Below are positions 7,585-16,246 of a stretch of 64,000 bases of DNA, piece by piece. The notes beneath the pieces were generated by a model. The model was given only the letters and a program-made list of their open reading frames with translations. It ran no database searches and was not told where the DNA came from. The stretch is from an archaeon (GTDB lineage: Archaea; Micrarchaeota; Micrarchaeia; Norongarragalinales; UBA97), in assembly GCA_020057405.1 (NCBI GenBank), contig JAGVFW010000003.1, forward strand, positions 1-64,000, in the 5' to 3' direction. Within the stretch, counting starts at the first letter, position 1; every line of letters starts with the position of its first letter. The position numbers and the translations under genes were made by a program.

Positions 7585-8091
7585 TTACTCTTTGAGCACT
7601 GAATCGAACTTGCCCGCGTCGATTTCCTTTTGCACTTCGCGGGGGTCTTTTCCTTCGACAGACGCACCTAGGGTCAGGCACGTGCCGATGACTTCCTTGG
7701 CTGCTGACTTGAAGCTCTTTCCTAGTATGGCGTCGCGCTTCATGCGAACAATCTTGGCGACTTGGACCATGGTGAGGTTGCCGATGCTCTTCTTGCCCTT
7801 AACACCCGCTTCTTCCTTTACTGGTGCGGTGAGGCCGAGTTCCTTCTTGACTAGGGAGCTTACGGGGGGAGTGCCGACTTCGATTGAGAACTCCTTGGTG
7901 GTCTTGTCGATTGTGACCTTGATGGGGACCGACATTCCTGCGAAGTCTTTCGTCTTCTCGTTGATTGCGGCAATGATTTGGCCGATGTTGGCACCGCTTG
8001 GGCCGATAGCCGGGCCTAGGGGCGGTGCAGCGCTTGCCTTGCCGCCTTCAATAACAGCCGGAATAGTCATCGTAGCCATAGTAAAAACCAC
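7585..8091 (-). CDS. rpl11: Large ribosomal subunit protein L11
   Basis: L11 forms the GTPase-associated centre with 23S rRNA and L10. The N-terminal domain has the conserved Pro-rich switch (APPLGPAIGPSGANIG), and the C-terminal domain has the rRNA-binding segment (MKRDAILGKSFKSAAKEVIGT) and the Gly loop (LGASVEGKDP). The C-terminal extension beyond the bacterial length is archaeal. Start 8091 is GTG-type; the ATG at 8079 (MATMTIPAVIEGG) agrees better with L11 N-termini. It is the first gene of the operon; no nusG or secE lies upstream, as the next gene is divergent. Confidence 0.95.
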   Translation of the reverse strand: MVFTMATMTIPAVIEGGKASAAPPLGPAIGPSGANIGQIIAAINEKTKDFAGMSVPIKVTIDKTTKEFSIEVGTPPVSSLVKKELGLTAPVKEEAGVKGKKSIGNLTMVQVAKIVRMKRDAILGKSFKSAAKEVIGTCLTLGASVEGKDPREVQKEIDAGKFDSVLKE

Positions 8092-8131
8092 CCTGAGAAT
8101 GAGTGACGAATTAGAGTAGGTCGGCCAATGC

Positions 8132-8144
8132 TTAATAATTTATT
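8132..8144 (+). promoter_or_regulatory. TATA-like element for the M23-transglycosylase gene
   Basis: TTAATAATTTATT lies 23-35 nt before the ATG at 8167, the right spacing for a leaderless archaeal transcript. It also argues against the upstream in-frame ATG at 8128, which would lie before the promoter. Its reverse complement is also AT-rich, but sits about 40 nt from the divergent L11 start. Confidence 0.45.
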
Positions 8145-8166
8145 GGGTAGGGCCGTTATCCACAGT

Positions 8167-10803
8167 ATGGCCTTCCCGGCACCCGCATTTACCAAAAAAC
8201 GCGAGTTTCGGTGGTTTATGGCGCTCGTGCTCCTTGCGATACTCCTGCTTTTACTCCAGAGCGGACAAAAGCCTGCGGCAAAAGCAACGCCAACTCCTTC
8301 GCCCACACCGCAGGCGACCGGCTATGTGCAGCAAATGCAGGACGGAACGATGGTGAGCCGGTCGTACACTTTCCTTGACGGAGGGTACGTTGACTCTGCC
8401 GTTTTGCAAAATAACGGCAATTCCACGGTCGACATTACTTCGTTCTACGTCGTGCCCAAGGCGTTCGGAGCTGATGCGTCAAAATCCGACTTCGTGCAAA
8501 ACAATTCTTTCAACTCGCGGTTCATCTCGCAGTACCCGATTGTGCACGCAAGCGACACGCAACTCGCACCCGGGGGACAGTCAAGAACCGGCTTTTCCTA
8601 CAACGAGCCGCTAAGCAGAATCGCGATTCCGTTCTTCTTCACCGCACCCAAAAACGGCGATGAAGAAAAACTAAAGCCGCTTCTTGAAGCGCTTTCGGAA
8701 TACGGTCTCGGGGAGCAAACGCACGCGCTATTGAGCCGGACGCTCTCGCAAATTCTCTCGAGTAGCTTCTCGCCCGAACTCAAGTTCAACCGCGCGCTCT
8801 CGTTAGTAAGCGCGTTTGGCGAACTGCGGTTCCTTGGCCTTGACGCACCCATTGCGGAAAAGCAAATGGCTGCGCTTTTGGCTGCTGAGAAGCCCCTCGA
8901 CGAGAGGCTGCGGAATGCTTTCCTCTACCGCGATTTGCTAAAGCGGGAAATTGCCTACGCCGATGCAAGCGGCGGAACCTATGCGAGCGTGCTAAACGCA
9001 CTTGGCCCACTTATCAACGCAGGCGAACTGGAGAGTGCAAGCAACAAGCTCCTCGAGATGGAGAAAGAAAAGGGAGTCAAGCCCGAAGCCGCACTGCTTA
9101 ACGCCTCGGGTGGAAACAAGACATTTGATCCCTACCAATTTTTCCCAACGCATCCGCTCAGGGTGTCCGTCGACGTCAGCGAGATGGACCCCAAGGGCTT
9201 CAACTTTACGATACTCAACAGCAGCGTCGAGGTCGGACAACCGCTCGCGCGATTTGAGGGGCCTGCAGCTGATTACGCGGGCTTTGGCGTGGTGTCGCTT
9301 GGCAAGAACCTCAACATCAGTATTTCCGCCGACATTGGCAACGCGATTCTAAACGAGGACGGCACGGTTGACTTTAGCCATGCTAAGGCCAGCCTCATCA
9401 CGCGGTTCTTCGCACTGCCGGAAAAGTACGGCAACGTCACCGTCGAAGTCAACGTCAAGCACGAGAGCCTCAAGCCATTGCTTGACTACTACGGCCTCGA
9501 GTGGCCTGAAGAACCGCCAACTGTTGATGAAGCGCTTTCGGCAATTGGACAGGCACAACAGTGCAATCCATTTGGAGCTAGCCAAGGCATGACTCCGCAA
9601 ACATTTGCAGGTTCTGCCCCGGGAATAGTTTCTTGCCCGCTTGACGGCAGGCCGGCATTCGGCGGAAAGTGGGGTGACTCGCGAGCTTATCGCGGAGGCA
9701 CGCACAATGGCATTGACGTGGGCGTGCCAAAAGGCACGCCAATACGCGCTATGGCAAACGGAGTAGTTGCTAGCTTACCGGCGGGCTATTGCGGCCAGGG
9801 CATCACGATGGACTATGGCACAATTACCCTTCCGGCCGAAACAGTTGCAAGAATGAATGCAATCATGGCAAAAACGAATTACGGCAAGCAACTTTCAGCT
9901 GGAGAAACGGCGAACGCGCGCCTGACTGTGACATCGTGCCACTCAAGCAAGCGATTTGTTACAGTGGGACAGCAAGTCAAGGCCGGCGATGTCATCGGCT
10001 TAGTAGGCTCTACTGGCTGTCCCAACAACTGCGGACCGCACCTGCACATCCAAGCGAGGCTCAACGGCCGTTTCGTGCCCTTCGAAGCATTTTACGAGGG
10101 ATGTACACAAGGAAAAGTCACTCCATCGGAATCTGGCGGCAGTCAGGCGGATCCTGAAACTCCTCTTCCGCAAGAGCCAATATCATTAGCCTATAACGCG
10201 AACGGTTGCGTGCAGGATTATGGAACCGCTTTGAACGCAATTGCACCCCTTCCATTGGGCACACTCCCTGCAAACACGGGAGCGGCGCTTGCACCAAAGT
10301 CCTCCGCTTGCGCGAGCCTCGTGCCCCTAGTGCACGCCGAGCTTGCAAAGACGGGATTGCACGCGCGAGGCTTGACTACGGAGTACGTCATGGCCATGAT
10401 AACACAAGAAAGCTCCTGCCGCATTAATCCAAGTAACGGCCAGGGCCCAATGCAGGTAGTCGCCTGCGCTGCAGACCGCTGCTCGCTTACGGAAAACATA
10501 CGCCGCGGAGTGGGCCAGCACATCGTGCCAGGTTATGTAATGGGCCGCAAGAACGGGCTTTCGGGAAAGAAGCTCCTGCAGTTCATGGGCCTCTACTACA
10601 ACCGCGGCGTGGGAACTGCACAAAAGGCACTCAAGCTCTACGCTGCGGGAACTGAATTCACTGCCGCGCTAAACCAGGCCTGCCTGCAGAACTTCAGGGC
10701 AAGCTTGTGCGAAAAGAGCGGCTACGGCGCATACTATTATGAGGCCGTGCAAAAGCGCTGCGTAGAGCAATACGGAAAGGCTTGCAACACCGACGTTGCC
10801 TAA
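8167..10803 (+). CDS. Membrane-anchored M23 endopeptidase plus lytic transglycosylase fusion
   Basis: The 878-residue protein has one N-terminal transmembrane helix (about residues 16-34), a Pro/Thr linker (TPTPSPTP) and a 400-residue beta-rich and helical region of unknown role. Next comes an M23/LytM zinc peptidase domain with His513, Asp517 (HNGIDVG) and the HLH pair at 625-627. The C-terminal lytic-transglycosylase-like domain (about 690-870) has Glu748 in TQESSC as the likely catalytic acid, the GPMQV motif and a late YNRG turn. M23 cuts peptide cross-links and transglycosylases cut glycan strands of bacterial peptidoglycan, which archaea lack. Likely roles are attack on bacterial neighbours or hosts, or remodelling of another polymer. 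It is flanked by archaeal L11 and PheRS genes, so it is not bacterial contamination. Its stop overlaps the pheT stop. Confidence 0.88.
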   Translation: MAFPAPAFTKKREFRWFMALVLLAILLLLLQSGQKPAAKATPTPSPTPQATGYVQQMQDGTMVSRSYTFLDGGYVDSAVLQNNGNSTVDITSFYVVPKAFGADASKSDFVQNNSFNSRFISQYPIVHASDTQLAPGGQSRTGFSYNEPLSRIAIPFFFTAPKNGDEEKLKPLLEALSEYGLGEQTHALLSRTLSQILSSSFSPELKFNRALSLVSAFGELRFLGLDAPIAEKQMAALLAAEKPLDERLRNAFLYRDLLKREIAYADASGGTYASVLNALGPLINAGELESASNKLLEMEKEKGVKPEAALLNASGGNKTFDPYQFFPTHPLRVSVDVSEMDPKGFNFTILNSSVEVGQPLARFEGPAADYAGFGVVSLGKNLNISISADIGNAILNEDGTVDFSHAKASLITRFFALPEKYGNVTVEVNVKHESLKPLLDYYGLEWPEEPPTVDEALSAIGQAQQCNPFGASQGMTPQTFAGSAPGIVSCPLDGRPAFGGKWGDSRAYRGGTHNGIDVGVPKGTPIRAMANGVVASLPAGYCGQGITMDYGTITLPAETVARMNAIMAKTNYGKQLSAGETANARLTVTSCHSSKRFVTVGQQVKAGDVIGLVGSTGCPNNCGPHLHIQARLNGRFVPFEAFYEGCTQGKVTPSESGGSQADPETPLPQEPISLAYNANGCVQDYGTALNAIAPLPLGTLPANTGAALAPKSSACASLVPLVHAELAKTGLHARGLTTEYVMAMITQESSCRINPSNGQGPMQVVACAADRCSLTENIRRGVGQHIVPGYVMGRKNGLSGKKLLQFMGLYYNRGVGTAQKALKLYAAGTEFTAALNQACLQNFRASLCEKSGYGAYYYEAVQKRCVEQYGKACNTDVA

Positions 10804-12443
10804 GGCAGCTCGATTTCAAAAACAGCGCAGGGGACTGAGACGCCAAAGGCAGTCAGGACGCCCGGGTTAACTTCGCCCATTTGCCCGACCGGCTTGGAAT
10901 CAATAAGCACTTTTGCCGCACGGCCTTCGATGAATTGCGGCGAGGAAAGCTTCTCGAAAACGACTTTCTTGCCCAACCGCTTGGCGAATTCGCAAAGCAC
11001 GCTTGCAACTTCGGATAAATTGGCACTCGCGTGGCAGCTTGCCGCGGCCAAGTGCAGTTTAGTCTGCATTCGCTCAGGAAGCTTGGCGTTGTGCACGACA
11101 ACTTCGCCAGCCTCAAAAATCTTTTGCGGATATTCGATGTGCGTGTTCTGGCAAAGGACCTCAAGCAGGTTAGGCAAGAGCGTCGCGCGCATCACGTGGT
11201 ACTCGCTGCTGACTGGGTTTGCGATTTCAACGAACTCCTCGGCGCTTTTTGCGCGCCGGATTTTCTCCTCATTTGAAAGCACGTGCGTTGAGACCTCAAG
11301 GAAGCCCGCGCCGGCTAGAAAGTCTCGCGCGAAGTTTTCTTTTTCAGTCTTGGGGCTGATGCCGCCGTTGGTGAAAACGCGGGTGGCAATTGGCTCAAAA
11401 ACATTGTAGCCGATGCCCATGGCAACTTCTTCGACGAGATCTATTGGATGCAGAAAGTCGCTTCGGTAGGCGGGAATGGAGGCGATGACGGAATTGCCTT
11501 GCACTCGCGCAGTTATGCGCTGGCGCAAGAGAGATTGGGCCAGGGCGGTTGGCGATAGTGTAGTGCCTAACGTATTGTTGGCGTAGTCTACAGAGAGCGT
11601 CATTTCACTTGGCGTCGGGTCAGGCGTCAATTGCGTCTTGCCGTTAGGGTAGTGCACCTTGATGCGCGAGACTTTTGCCCCAGCGTCGGCAAAGTCGTGA
11701 CACAAAATGTTCATCGCGGCATTAAGGGCGTGGCCGTCGGTGCCGGTCATGTCGATGAAAAGGCTCGTTGTTGCAGTAGTCACTGCGTTGTCGAGGTTGT
11801 TGACAACTGGAATCAGCGCTAGGACTTGCTCGCGCGAGTCGACGAGGACAGGATACTTGGGGCCCTTGCCGGCCAGGTGGCCGTACTTGACGCCAGTCTC
11901 GTGGCGCGTCAGGATTTCCGAAAGCGACATGGGCGAGGTTGATTTTAGCGGCGTGTACTTGAATGAGGCGTCGAAGGCCTTGAAGTAAAATGGCGGGGAA
12001 AGCTTGTCGAGGTCGTAGAGGCCGATGCTCACGCGCTTTCGCCGCCGGCCGATTGTGAAGTCGAGCTTCTCCTGCCGCTGGAAGAGTTCGGCAATCGAGT
12101 CGTCGTCAAAGAAGACGCCTTCGATGACGGCGCCGGCAACGAAGGGCCGAACAGCAAGTGCCTCGGCCTCGGCAAAGTACTCGACTTGCGATGTCGGGAA
12201 ATCGTGCTTGGGGACGCCGGTTTCGGTTCCAAGCGCGCCTTTTAGCGCGCGGGCAACGCCATAGACGCTAAGCAGGTCGGGCCTATCGGGCGTTGTTTCG
12301 AGAGTGAGCTCGTCGGTCGCCTTGTCGTATCCGCCGACTACGCACTTGACTGACTCGAGCCCGCGTTCGAACTCTTCGTCGGACTTAGGCATCCAGCCGG
12401 CGAGCTTTAGCAGCAATTGTTTCTTCGCGGTGATGTTTACCAT
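10800..12443 (-). CDS. pheT: Phenylalanine--tRNA ligase beta subunit
   Basis: The beta chain of the alpha2-beta2 class II synthetase carries the tRNA-binding and editing domains. The 547-residue length and lack of the bacterial N-terminal EMAP-like domain mark the archaeal/eukaryotic type. Visible features are the B3/B4 editing-domain region (TTPDRPDLLSVYG, GVFFDDDSIAELFQRQEKL), the B5 domain (DYANNTLGTTLSP) and the catalytic-like fold with FLEVSTHVLSN and NPVSSEYHVMR. It starts directly after pheS with one base between, so the two are cotranscribed and probably translationally coupled. It converges on the M23-transglycosylase gene with overlapping stop codons. Confidence 0.96.
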   Translation of the reverse strand: MVNITAKKQLLLKLAGWMPKSDEEFERGLESVKCVVGGYDKATDELTLETTPDRPDLLSVYGVARALKGALGTETGVPKHDFPTSQVEYFAEAEALAVRPFVAGAVIEGVFFDDDSIAELFQRQEKLDFTIGRRRKRVSIGLYDLDKLSPPFYFKAFDASFKYTPLKSTSPMSLSEILTRHETGVKYGHLAGKGPKYPVLVDSREQVLALIPVVNNLDNAVTTATTSLFIDMTGTDGHALNAAMNILCHDFADAGAKVSRIKVHYPNGKTQLTPDPTPSEMTLSVDYANNTLGTTLSPTALAQSLLRQRITARVQGNSVIASIPAYRSDFLHPIDLVEEVAMGIGYNVFEPIATRVFTNGGISPKTEKENFARDFLAGAGFLEVSTHVLSNEEKIRRAKSAEEFVEIANPVSSEYHVMRATLLPNLLEVLCQNTHIEYPQKIFEAGEVVVHNAKLPERMQTKLHLAAASCHASANLSEVASVLCEFAKRLGKKVVFEKLSSPQFIEGRAAKVLIDSKPVGQMGEVNPGVLTAFGVSVPCAVFEIELP

Positions 12444-12444
12444 T

Positions 12445-13908
12445 TTAGCGGCTCCTCAAAAAGTCTAGCTTGTGCGAGTTTAGCTCGCGGATGTCAGTAA
12501 TGCCCAGGGAAAGCATGGCGAGCCGGTCGATGCCGAGGCCCCACGCGATTACGGGCTGCTCGACACCTAGTGCGCGCAGCATTTCGGGGCGGAACATTCC
12601 GGCACCGCCAACTTCGGCCCAGCCGCGGCCGGGAATCTCGACAGAAAGCTCGACGCTTGGCTCGGTGAAAGGGAAGTAAGTGGGATTGAACCTGACTTTT
12701 TGCGCGCCAAAGACTTCTTGGGCAAATGCCTTGAGGTAGCCAAGCAGCTCACGGAAGTTTATGCTCTCGTCAAGCACGATGCCGTCGCACTGGTTGAACT
12801 CGATGAAGTGCTTCCAGTCAATTTCGTCAGGCCTAAAGACGCGGCCGATGCAGAAGAGCTTTGAGGGCGAGGGGAGGCCTTTTGCCAAATGCCTTGCGCT
12901 TACGGCAGTTGTGTGCGAGCGGAGGACGAGTTGCGCGGCAGTCGCTGGATTCCAGGAGTACCGCCAGCCCATGCTGCCGTCGAGACCTCGCTCGTGCGCT
13001 TCCTGCACTTTCGCAAGCGTTTTTGCGTCGGTAACTTCTGCGGGCGCGTAGCCCCGCTTGACGCTGAAGATGTCGTGCACTTCGCGCGCGGGGTGGTCTT
13101 GGGGCATGAAGAGGGCGTCCATGTTCCAGAATTCTAGCTCGACTAACGGCCCGTGCATTTCCTTGAATCCGAGGCCGACGAGGTTGAGTTTGATGCGGTT
13201 GAGGAATTCCTTGTAAACGTGCTTGCGCGCGATAAGCATGGGCGCGGCAACTGTTGCCAGGTCGTACTCTCTGAAACGCTTGCCCTTCCACTCGCCGGTC
13301 TTCAGCATTTGGGGGGTTAGCTGCGAGACCTTGCCTGCCTCTTCGGCGGCGGCTTTTGCGCCCTTTGCGGTGATTTTTGCAAAAACGCTTTTCTCTTCAG
13401 ATTCCTTCACGAGTCCGCGCTGGACGAGCGTTGCGAGAAGCTTTTCCTCGGCGGCGCCGGCAATGCGCTTGCCGCGCACTAGAGCTTGGAGAAGTTCCTG
13501 CTCGCCGCTTTCAATCTCTTTGGCAACGGGTGCGAGCAGTGTCTTGTTGTCCTTCTTTTCGGTGACGAGAAGCTTGTTGCGCATTGCCCACTGGAGTGCA
13601 ATGCGCGATTCTTGTTCCGAGAGTCCGGCTGCTGCAATGGCGGCCGACATTTCAAGCGGCTTTCTCACGGCTTTGGCAAGGCGCACTTCGGGGAGTCCCG
13701 CGCTTGCGTAAGTGGTGCCTTCGGCAGTTAGCTCGAGGCGTTTTTTGACCTGCCGCTCGATAGTCACGAAGTTCTTTTGCGAGAGGCTCTCAAGGCCGCT
13801 CATTAAAGCGGAGTAGCTGACGCCCGACTTTTCGCAAAGCTCGGGTGCAGAGAGCTTGGCCTTGCTTGCGCTTAGGACCTTTAGCACTGCAAGCTCGGAG
13901 TCGTTCAA
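12445..13908 (-). CDS. pheS: Phenylalanine--tRNA ligase alpha subunit
   Basis: The catalytic alpha chain forms Phe-tRNA. The 487-residue protein has the archaeal/eukaryotic N-terminal winged-helix modules (about residues 1-180), then the class II core. Motif 1 lies around FKEMHGPLVELEFWN, motif 2 around KLFCIGRVFRPDEIDWKH with its conserved Arg, and motif 3 around AWGLGIDRLAML. The Phe-binding region (FPFTEPSVE, GWAEVGGAGMFRPE) is intact. It is the first gene of the pheST operon and its start at 13908 gives a full HTH domain. Confidence 0.97.
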   Translation of the reverse strand: MNDSELAVLKVLSASKAKLSAPELCEKSGVSYSALMSGLESLSQKNFVTIERQVKKRLELTAEGTTYASAGLPEVRLAKAVRKPLEMSAAIAAAGLSEQESRIALQWAMRNKLLVTEKKDNKTLLAPVAKEIESGEQELLQALVRGKRIAGAAEEKLLATLVQRGLVKESEEKSVFAKITAKGAKAAAEEAGKVSQLTPQMLKTGEWKGKRFREYDLATVAAPMLIARKHVYKEFLNRIKLNLVGLGFKEMHGPLVELEFWNMDALFMPQDHPAREVHDIFSVKRGYAPAEVTDAKTLAKVQEAHERGLDGSMGWRYSWNPATAAQLVLRSHTTAVSARHLAKGLPSPSKLFCIGRVFRPDEIDWKHFIEFNQCDGIVLDESINFRELLGYLKAFAQEVFGAQKVRFNPTYFPFTEPSVELSVEIPGRGWAEVGGAGMFRPEMLRALGVEQPVIAWGLGIDRLAMLSLGITDIRELNSHKLDFLRSR

Positions 13909-13957
13909 TCAAATTCCACCGCAAATTAGTTCGCTCTGAAATAATTTAAAGCAGCCC

Positions 13958-14704
13958 TTAGTGCTTGAGCCGCCCGCCGTCGACGACTAGAGTCTGGCCG
14001 CTCACGTTTTGCAGCATTGCGAGGGCGTAGACTGCCTTTGCGATGTCCTCGACCGTCGAGAGGCGGCCGAGGGGCGTCTCAAGACGCATTTTCTCGTTCT
14101 TTTCGGCAGGAACTTTTGCAAGAAGGTCGGTTTTAACCGCTCCGGGAGCAATTGAGTTGACGCGGATGCCAAACTTGCCTGCCTCCATGCACAACGATTT
14201 CGTGAGGCTGACGACTGCGGCCTTGCTCGCCCCGTAATGCACGCCCGCGCGGGCGGCGTCGATGCCGGCGATTGAGGAAATGTTGACGATGCTGCCTTTG
14301 ATTCCGTCTTTGACCATTAGGGGCACGGCGTGCTTGCAGACGAGCCACGCGCCTTTTGCGTTGGTGTTCATCACTTCGTCCCACTCGCTTTCCTCAAGCT
14401 CGGTAAACGGCTTGCCGGGAGTAAAAGCGTAGATGCCGGAGTTGTTGACGATGACGGTGATGGGCCCAAGCTGCTTGCGAACTTCGCCAACCATTTGACG
14501 CACTTGCGCTTCTTTTGAAATGTCGGCCTGAACCGCAATTGCCTTGACGCCGAGTGCCTTGATTTCGGCAAGCGTTTTTAGCGCCTGCGGCTCGCTACGG
14601 AAGTAGTTGATGCACACGTCAAAGCCGTTTTGCGCAAACTCTAGTGCAATGGCCTTGCCGATGCCCTTGCCGCCGCCCGTTACTAGAACACAGCCCTTCG
14701 TCAT
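13958..14704 (-). CDS. Short-chain dehydrogenase/reductase (FabG-like)
   Basis: This NAD(P)-dependent oxidoreductase of about 248 residues has a Rossmann fold: TGGGKGIGKA is the cofactor loop, NNSG the structural motif, and the catalytic Ser (NISSIAG) and YGASK (Tyr and Lys) are intact. The C-terminus ends with SGQTLVVDGG, as in FabG-like 3-oxoacyl-ACP reductases. The true substrate is not readable from sequence; other SDR sugar or alcohol dehydrogenases look alike. An in-frame start further upstream would add 23 unrelated residues lying over the next gene. The ATG at 14704 is chosen because the fold begins right after it. Confidence 0.85.
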   Translation of the reverse strand: MTKGCVLVTGGGKGIGKAIALEFAQNGFDVCINYFRSEPQALKTLAEIKALGVKAIAVQADISKEAQVRQMVGEVRKQLGPITVIVNNSGIYAFTPGKPFTELEESEWDEVMNTNAKGAWLVCKHAVPLMVKDGIKGSIVNISSIAGIDAARAGVHYGASKAAVVSLTKSLCMEAGKFGIRVNSIAPGAVKTDLLAKVPAEKNEKMRLETPLGRLSTVEDIAKAVYALAMLQNVSGQTLVVDGGRLKH

Positions 14705-14709
14705 TGCCG

Positions 14710-15249
14710 TCACTGCTTTCCAATCGCCCAGTTGATGATACCGCGGATTTTGGGGCCGTTCTCGAACATCCACGCGTCAGTGCCAAGCACTTTGACCGTG
14801 CCGTCCTCGACGCGAATGCAGTTGCACGTGCTGTAGTTGACTAGCACCTGCGGGTGCAGGCACGGGATGCGATCCTTGTTGGCGTTTACGCAGTATTGCC
14901 CCGCGATTATGCCCTGGACAGTGACGTTCTTGCGGTTTGTTGCCAAGGCTGAAGCGATTTCGGTTGCCGCCGCTGCCCTGCCGGGAAGGAACTCTTTTTC
15001 ACTTGCGGTGCCGATTTGCTCGACGACGTTTTGCGGCTCCAGCACGGCGGCGATGTCGGCCTGGGGGCTTGTCGCCTGGATGAGGATGCCGTTGACGATG
15101 TGCTCGGTTGGCTGTAAAGCCGAGCGCAGGAAGAAGAAGACTCCGCCGAAGACGAGGATGCCGATGCCAACCGCAATCAGCAGGCCCTTGTCACGCCTTG
15201 GCGCTTGGGGAGTTTCCTTTTTCGGTTCAGTTTTGTGTTCAGTTTTCAT
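14710..15249 (-). CDS. Single-pass membrane protein with Cys-containing extracytoplasmic domain
   Basis: The product (about 179 residues from the ATG at 15249) has a charged Lys/Glu/Pro-rich cytoplasmic N-terminus and one transmembrane helix (LLIAVGIGILVFGGVFFFL). A roughly 130-residue outer domain follows, with Cys residues in AGQYCVN, IPCLHP and STCNCIRV. The four or five Cys, two in CNC, could form disulfides or bind metal. The family is not recognised. It lies between RNase Z and the SDR gene on one strand with tight spacing (6 bp to the SDR start), so the three probably form an operon. Confidence 0.6.
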   Translation of the reverse strand: MKTEHKTEPKKETPQAPRRDKGLLIAVGIGILVFGGVFFFLRSALQPTEHIVNGILIQATSPQADIAAVLEPQNVVEQIGTASEKEFLPGRAAAATEIASALATNRKNVTVQGIIAGQYCVNANKDRIPCLHPQVLVNYSTCNCIRVEDGTVKVLGTDAWMFENGPKIRGIINWAIGKQ

Positions 15250-15269
15250 GAATAACGCCTCCCCCTCAA

Positions 15270-16178
15270 TCAAATGCTTAGTTCAAGACCTTCTTGCGCA
15301 AGCTCGGTCTGCTCGAATGTTTTCTTCGCTTCCAAAAGCAGGCCGCCCCTGTTTTCGTAGCGGTTGGAAAAGTGGATTAGCAATAGCTTCTTGGCACCCG
15401 CCTTTTTCGCGATTGCCGCGGCCTGGCCGGCTGTCGAGTGCTTCTTTTCTTTTGCAATTGCTTTTGCGTCGTCGGCGAAAGTCGCCTCGTGGATGAGAAG
15501 CTCCGCGCCTTTTGCGGCCTTGGCAACGGCGGCGCAGGGCTCGGTGTCGCCCGAGTAAACGATTTTCTTGCCTTGTTGAACGTAAGTCACGTCGGCGAGC
15601 TTGACGCGCTTGCGCTTGCCTGACTTCTTGTCAATCACTTCGCACACGCCTTTTTCCTGCAGGAACGTGAATAGGTGGCCCTTGACGCCGGCCGCGTCGC
15701 ACTTTGCCTTGTCAAACCGGCGGTACGACGGGGTTTCAAGCGAGTAGCCGAGGGCGTGGCCCGCGTGCTTGACGGAGAACGCCTTGACGGTGAAGAGCTC
15801 GTTTTCAAAGACTTTGCCGGAACGGGCGACTTCCTTGATTTGCACGGGAAACTGGGGGGCGAGGATGCGGGTGGCAAAGAGGGCTTCTAGGAATTTTTTC
15901 GTGCCTGTGGGGCCGACGATGAGGAGAGGGTCGGTGCGCTTTTGGAGGTTAAGGGACTGGAGCAAGCCAAGGAGGCCGAGGAAGTGGTCGGCGTGGAGGT
16001 GGGAGAGGAAGACGGCGTTGACCTTCATCATGCTGACGCCAAAGCGCATCATCTGCTGCTGGACTCCCTCGCAGGCGTCAAAGAGGTAGGCGCCGCCGTA
16101 TTTGACTGCAAATGAAGTGCAATTGTGGGTAGGCGTCGGCAATGCCGCGCTAGTCCCAAGCACCACGAGCTTTATCAT
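15270..16178 (-). CDS. rnz: Ribonuclease Z (tRNA 3' endonuclease)
   Basis: RNase Z removes the 3' trailer of tRNA precursors, which is needed here because the only tRNA gene in the window does not encode CCA. The 302-residue short-form enzyme has the metallo-beta-lactamase motif SHLHADH (His60, His62, Asp64, His65) and the N-terminal LGTSAALPTP loop. It also has the flexible-arm region near residues 150-200, YSGDTEP with its metal-binding Asp, and a late His motif (LLIHFSNRY). The start at 16178 gives a standard N-terminus (MIKLVVLG). It is the first gene of a possible three-gene operon. Confidence 0.95.
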   Translation of the reverse strand: MIKLVVLGTSAALPTPTHNCTSFAVKYGGAYLFDACEGVQQQMMRFGVSMMKVNAVFLSHLHADHFLGLLGLLQSLNLQKRTDPLLIVGPTGTKKFLEALFATRILAPQFPVQIKEVARSGKVFENELFTVKAFSVKHAGHALGYSLETPSYRRFDKAKCDAAGVKGHLFTFLQEKGVCEVIDKKSGKRKRVKLADVTYVQQGKKIVYSGDTEPCAAVAKAAKGAELLIHEATFADDAKAIAKEKKHSTAGQAAAIAKKAGAKKLLLIHFSNRYENRGGLLLEAKKTFEQTELAQEGLELSI

Positions 16179-16246
16179 AGATAATTGTAACCCAAAAAAA
16201 GCATTTAATAGATTGCACGGCGTTATTGTTCTAGTGGGAATGGTAG

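Noticed and set aside
8167-10803. Bacterial contamination explaining the peptidoglycan hydrolase
   Set aside because: The gene is continuous with archaeal L11 on one side and archaeal PheRS on the other, shares stop-codon bases with pheT, and has a leaderless-type archaeal promoter.
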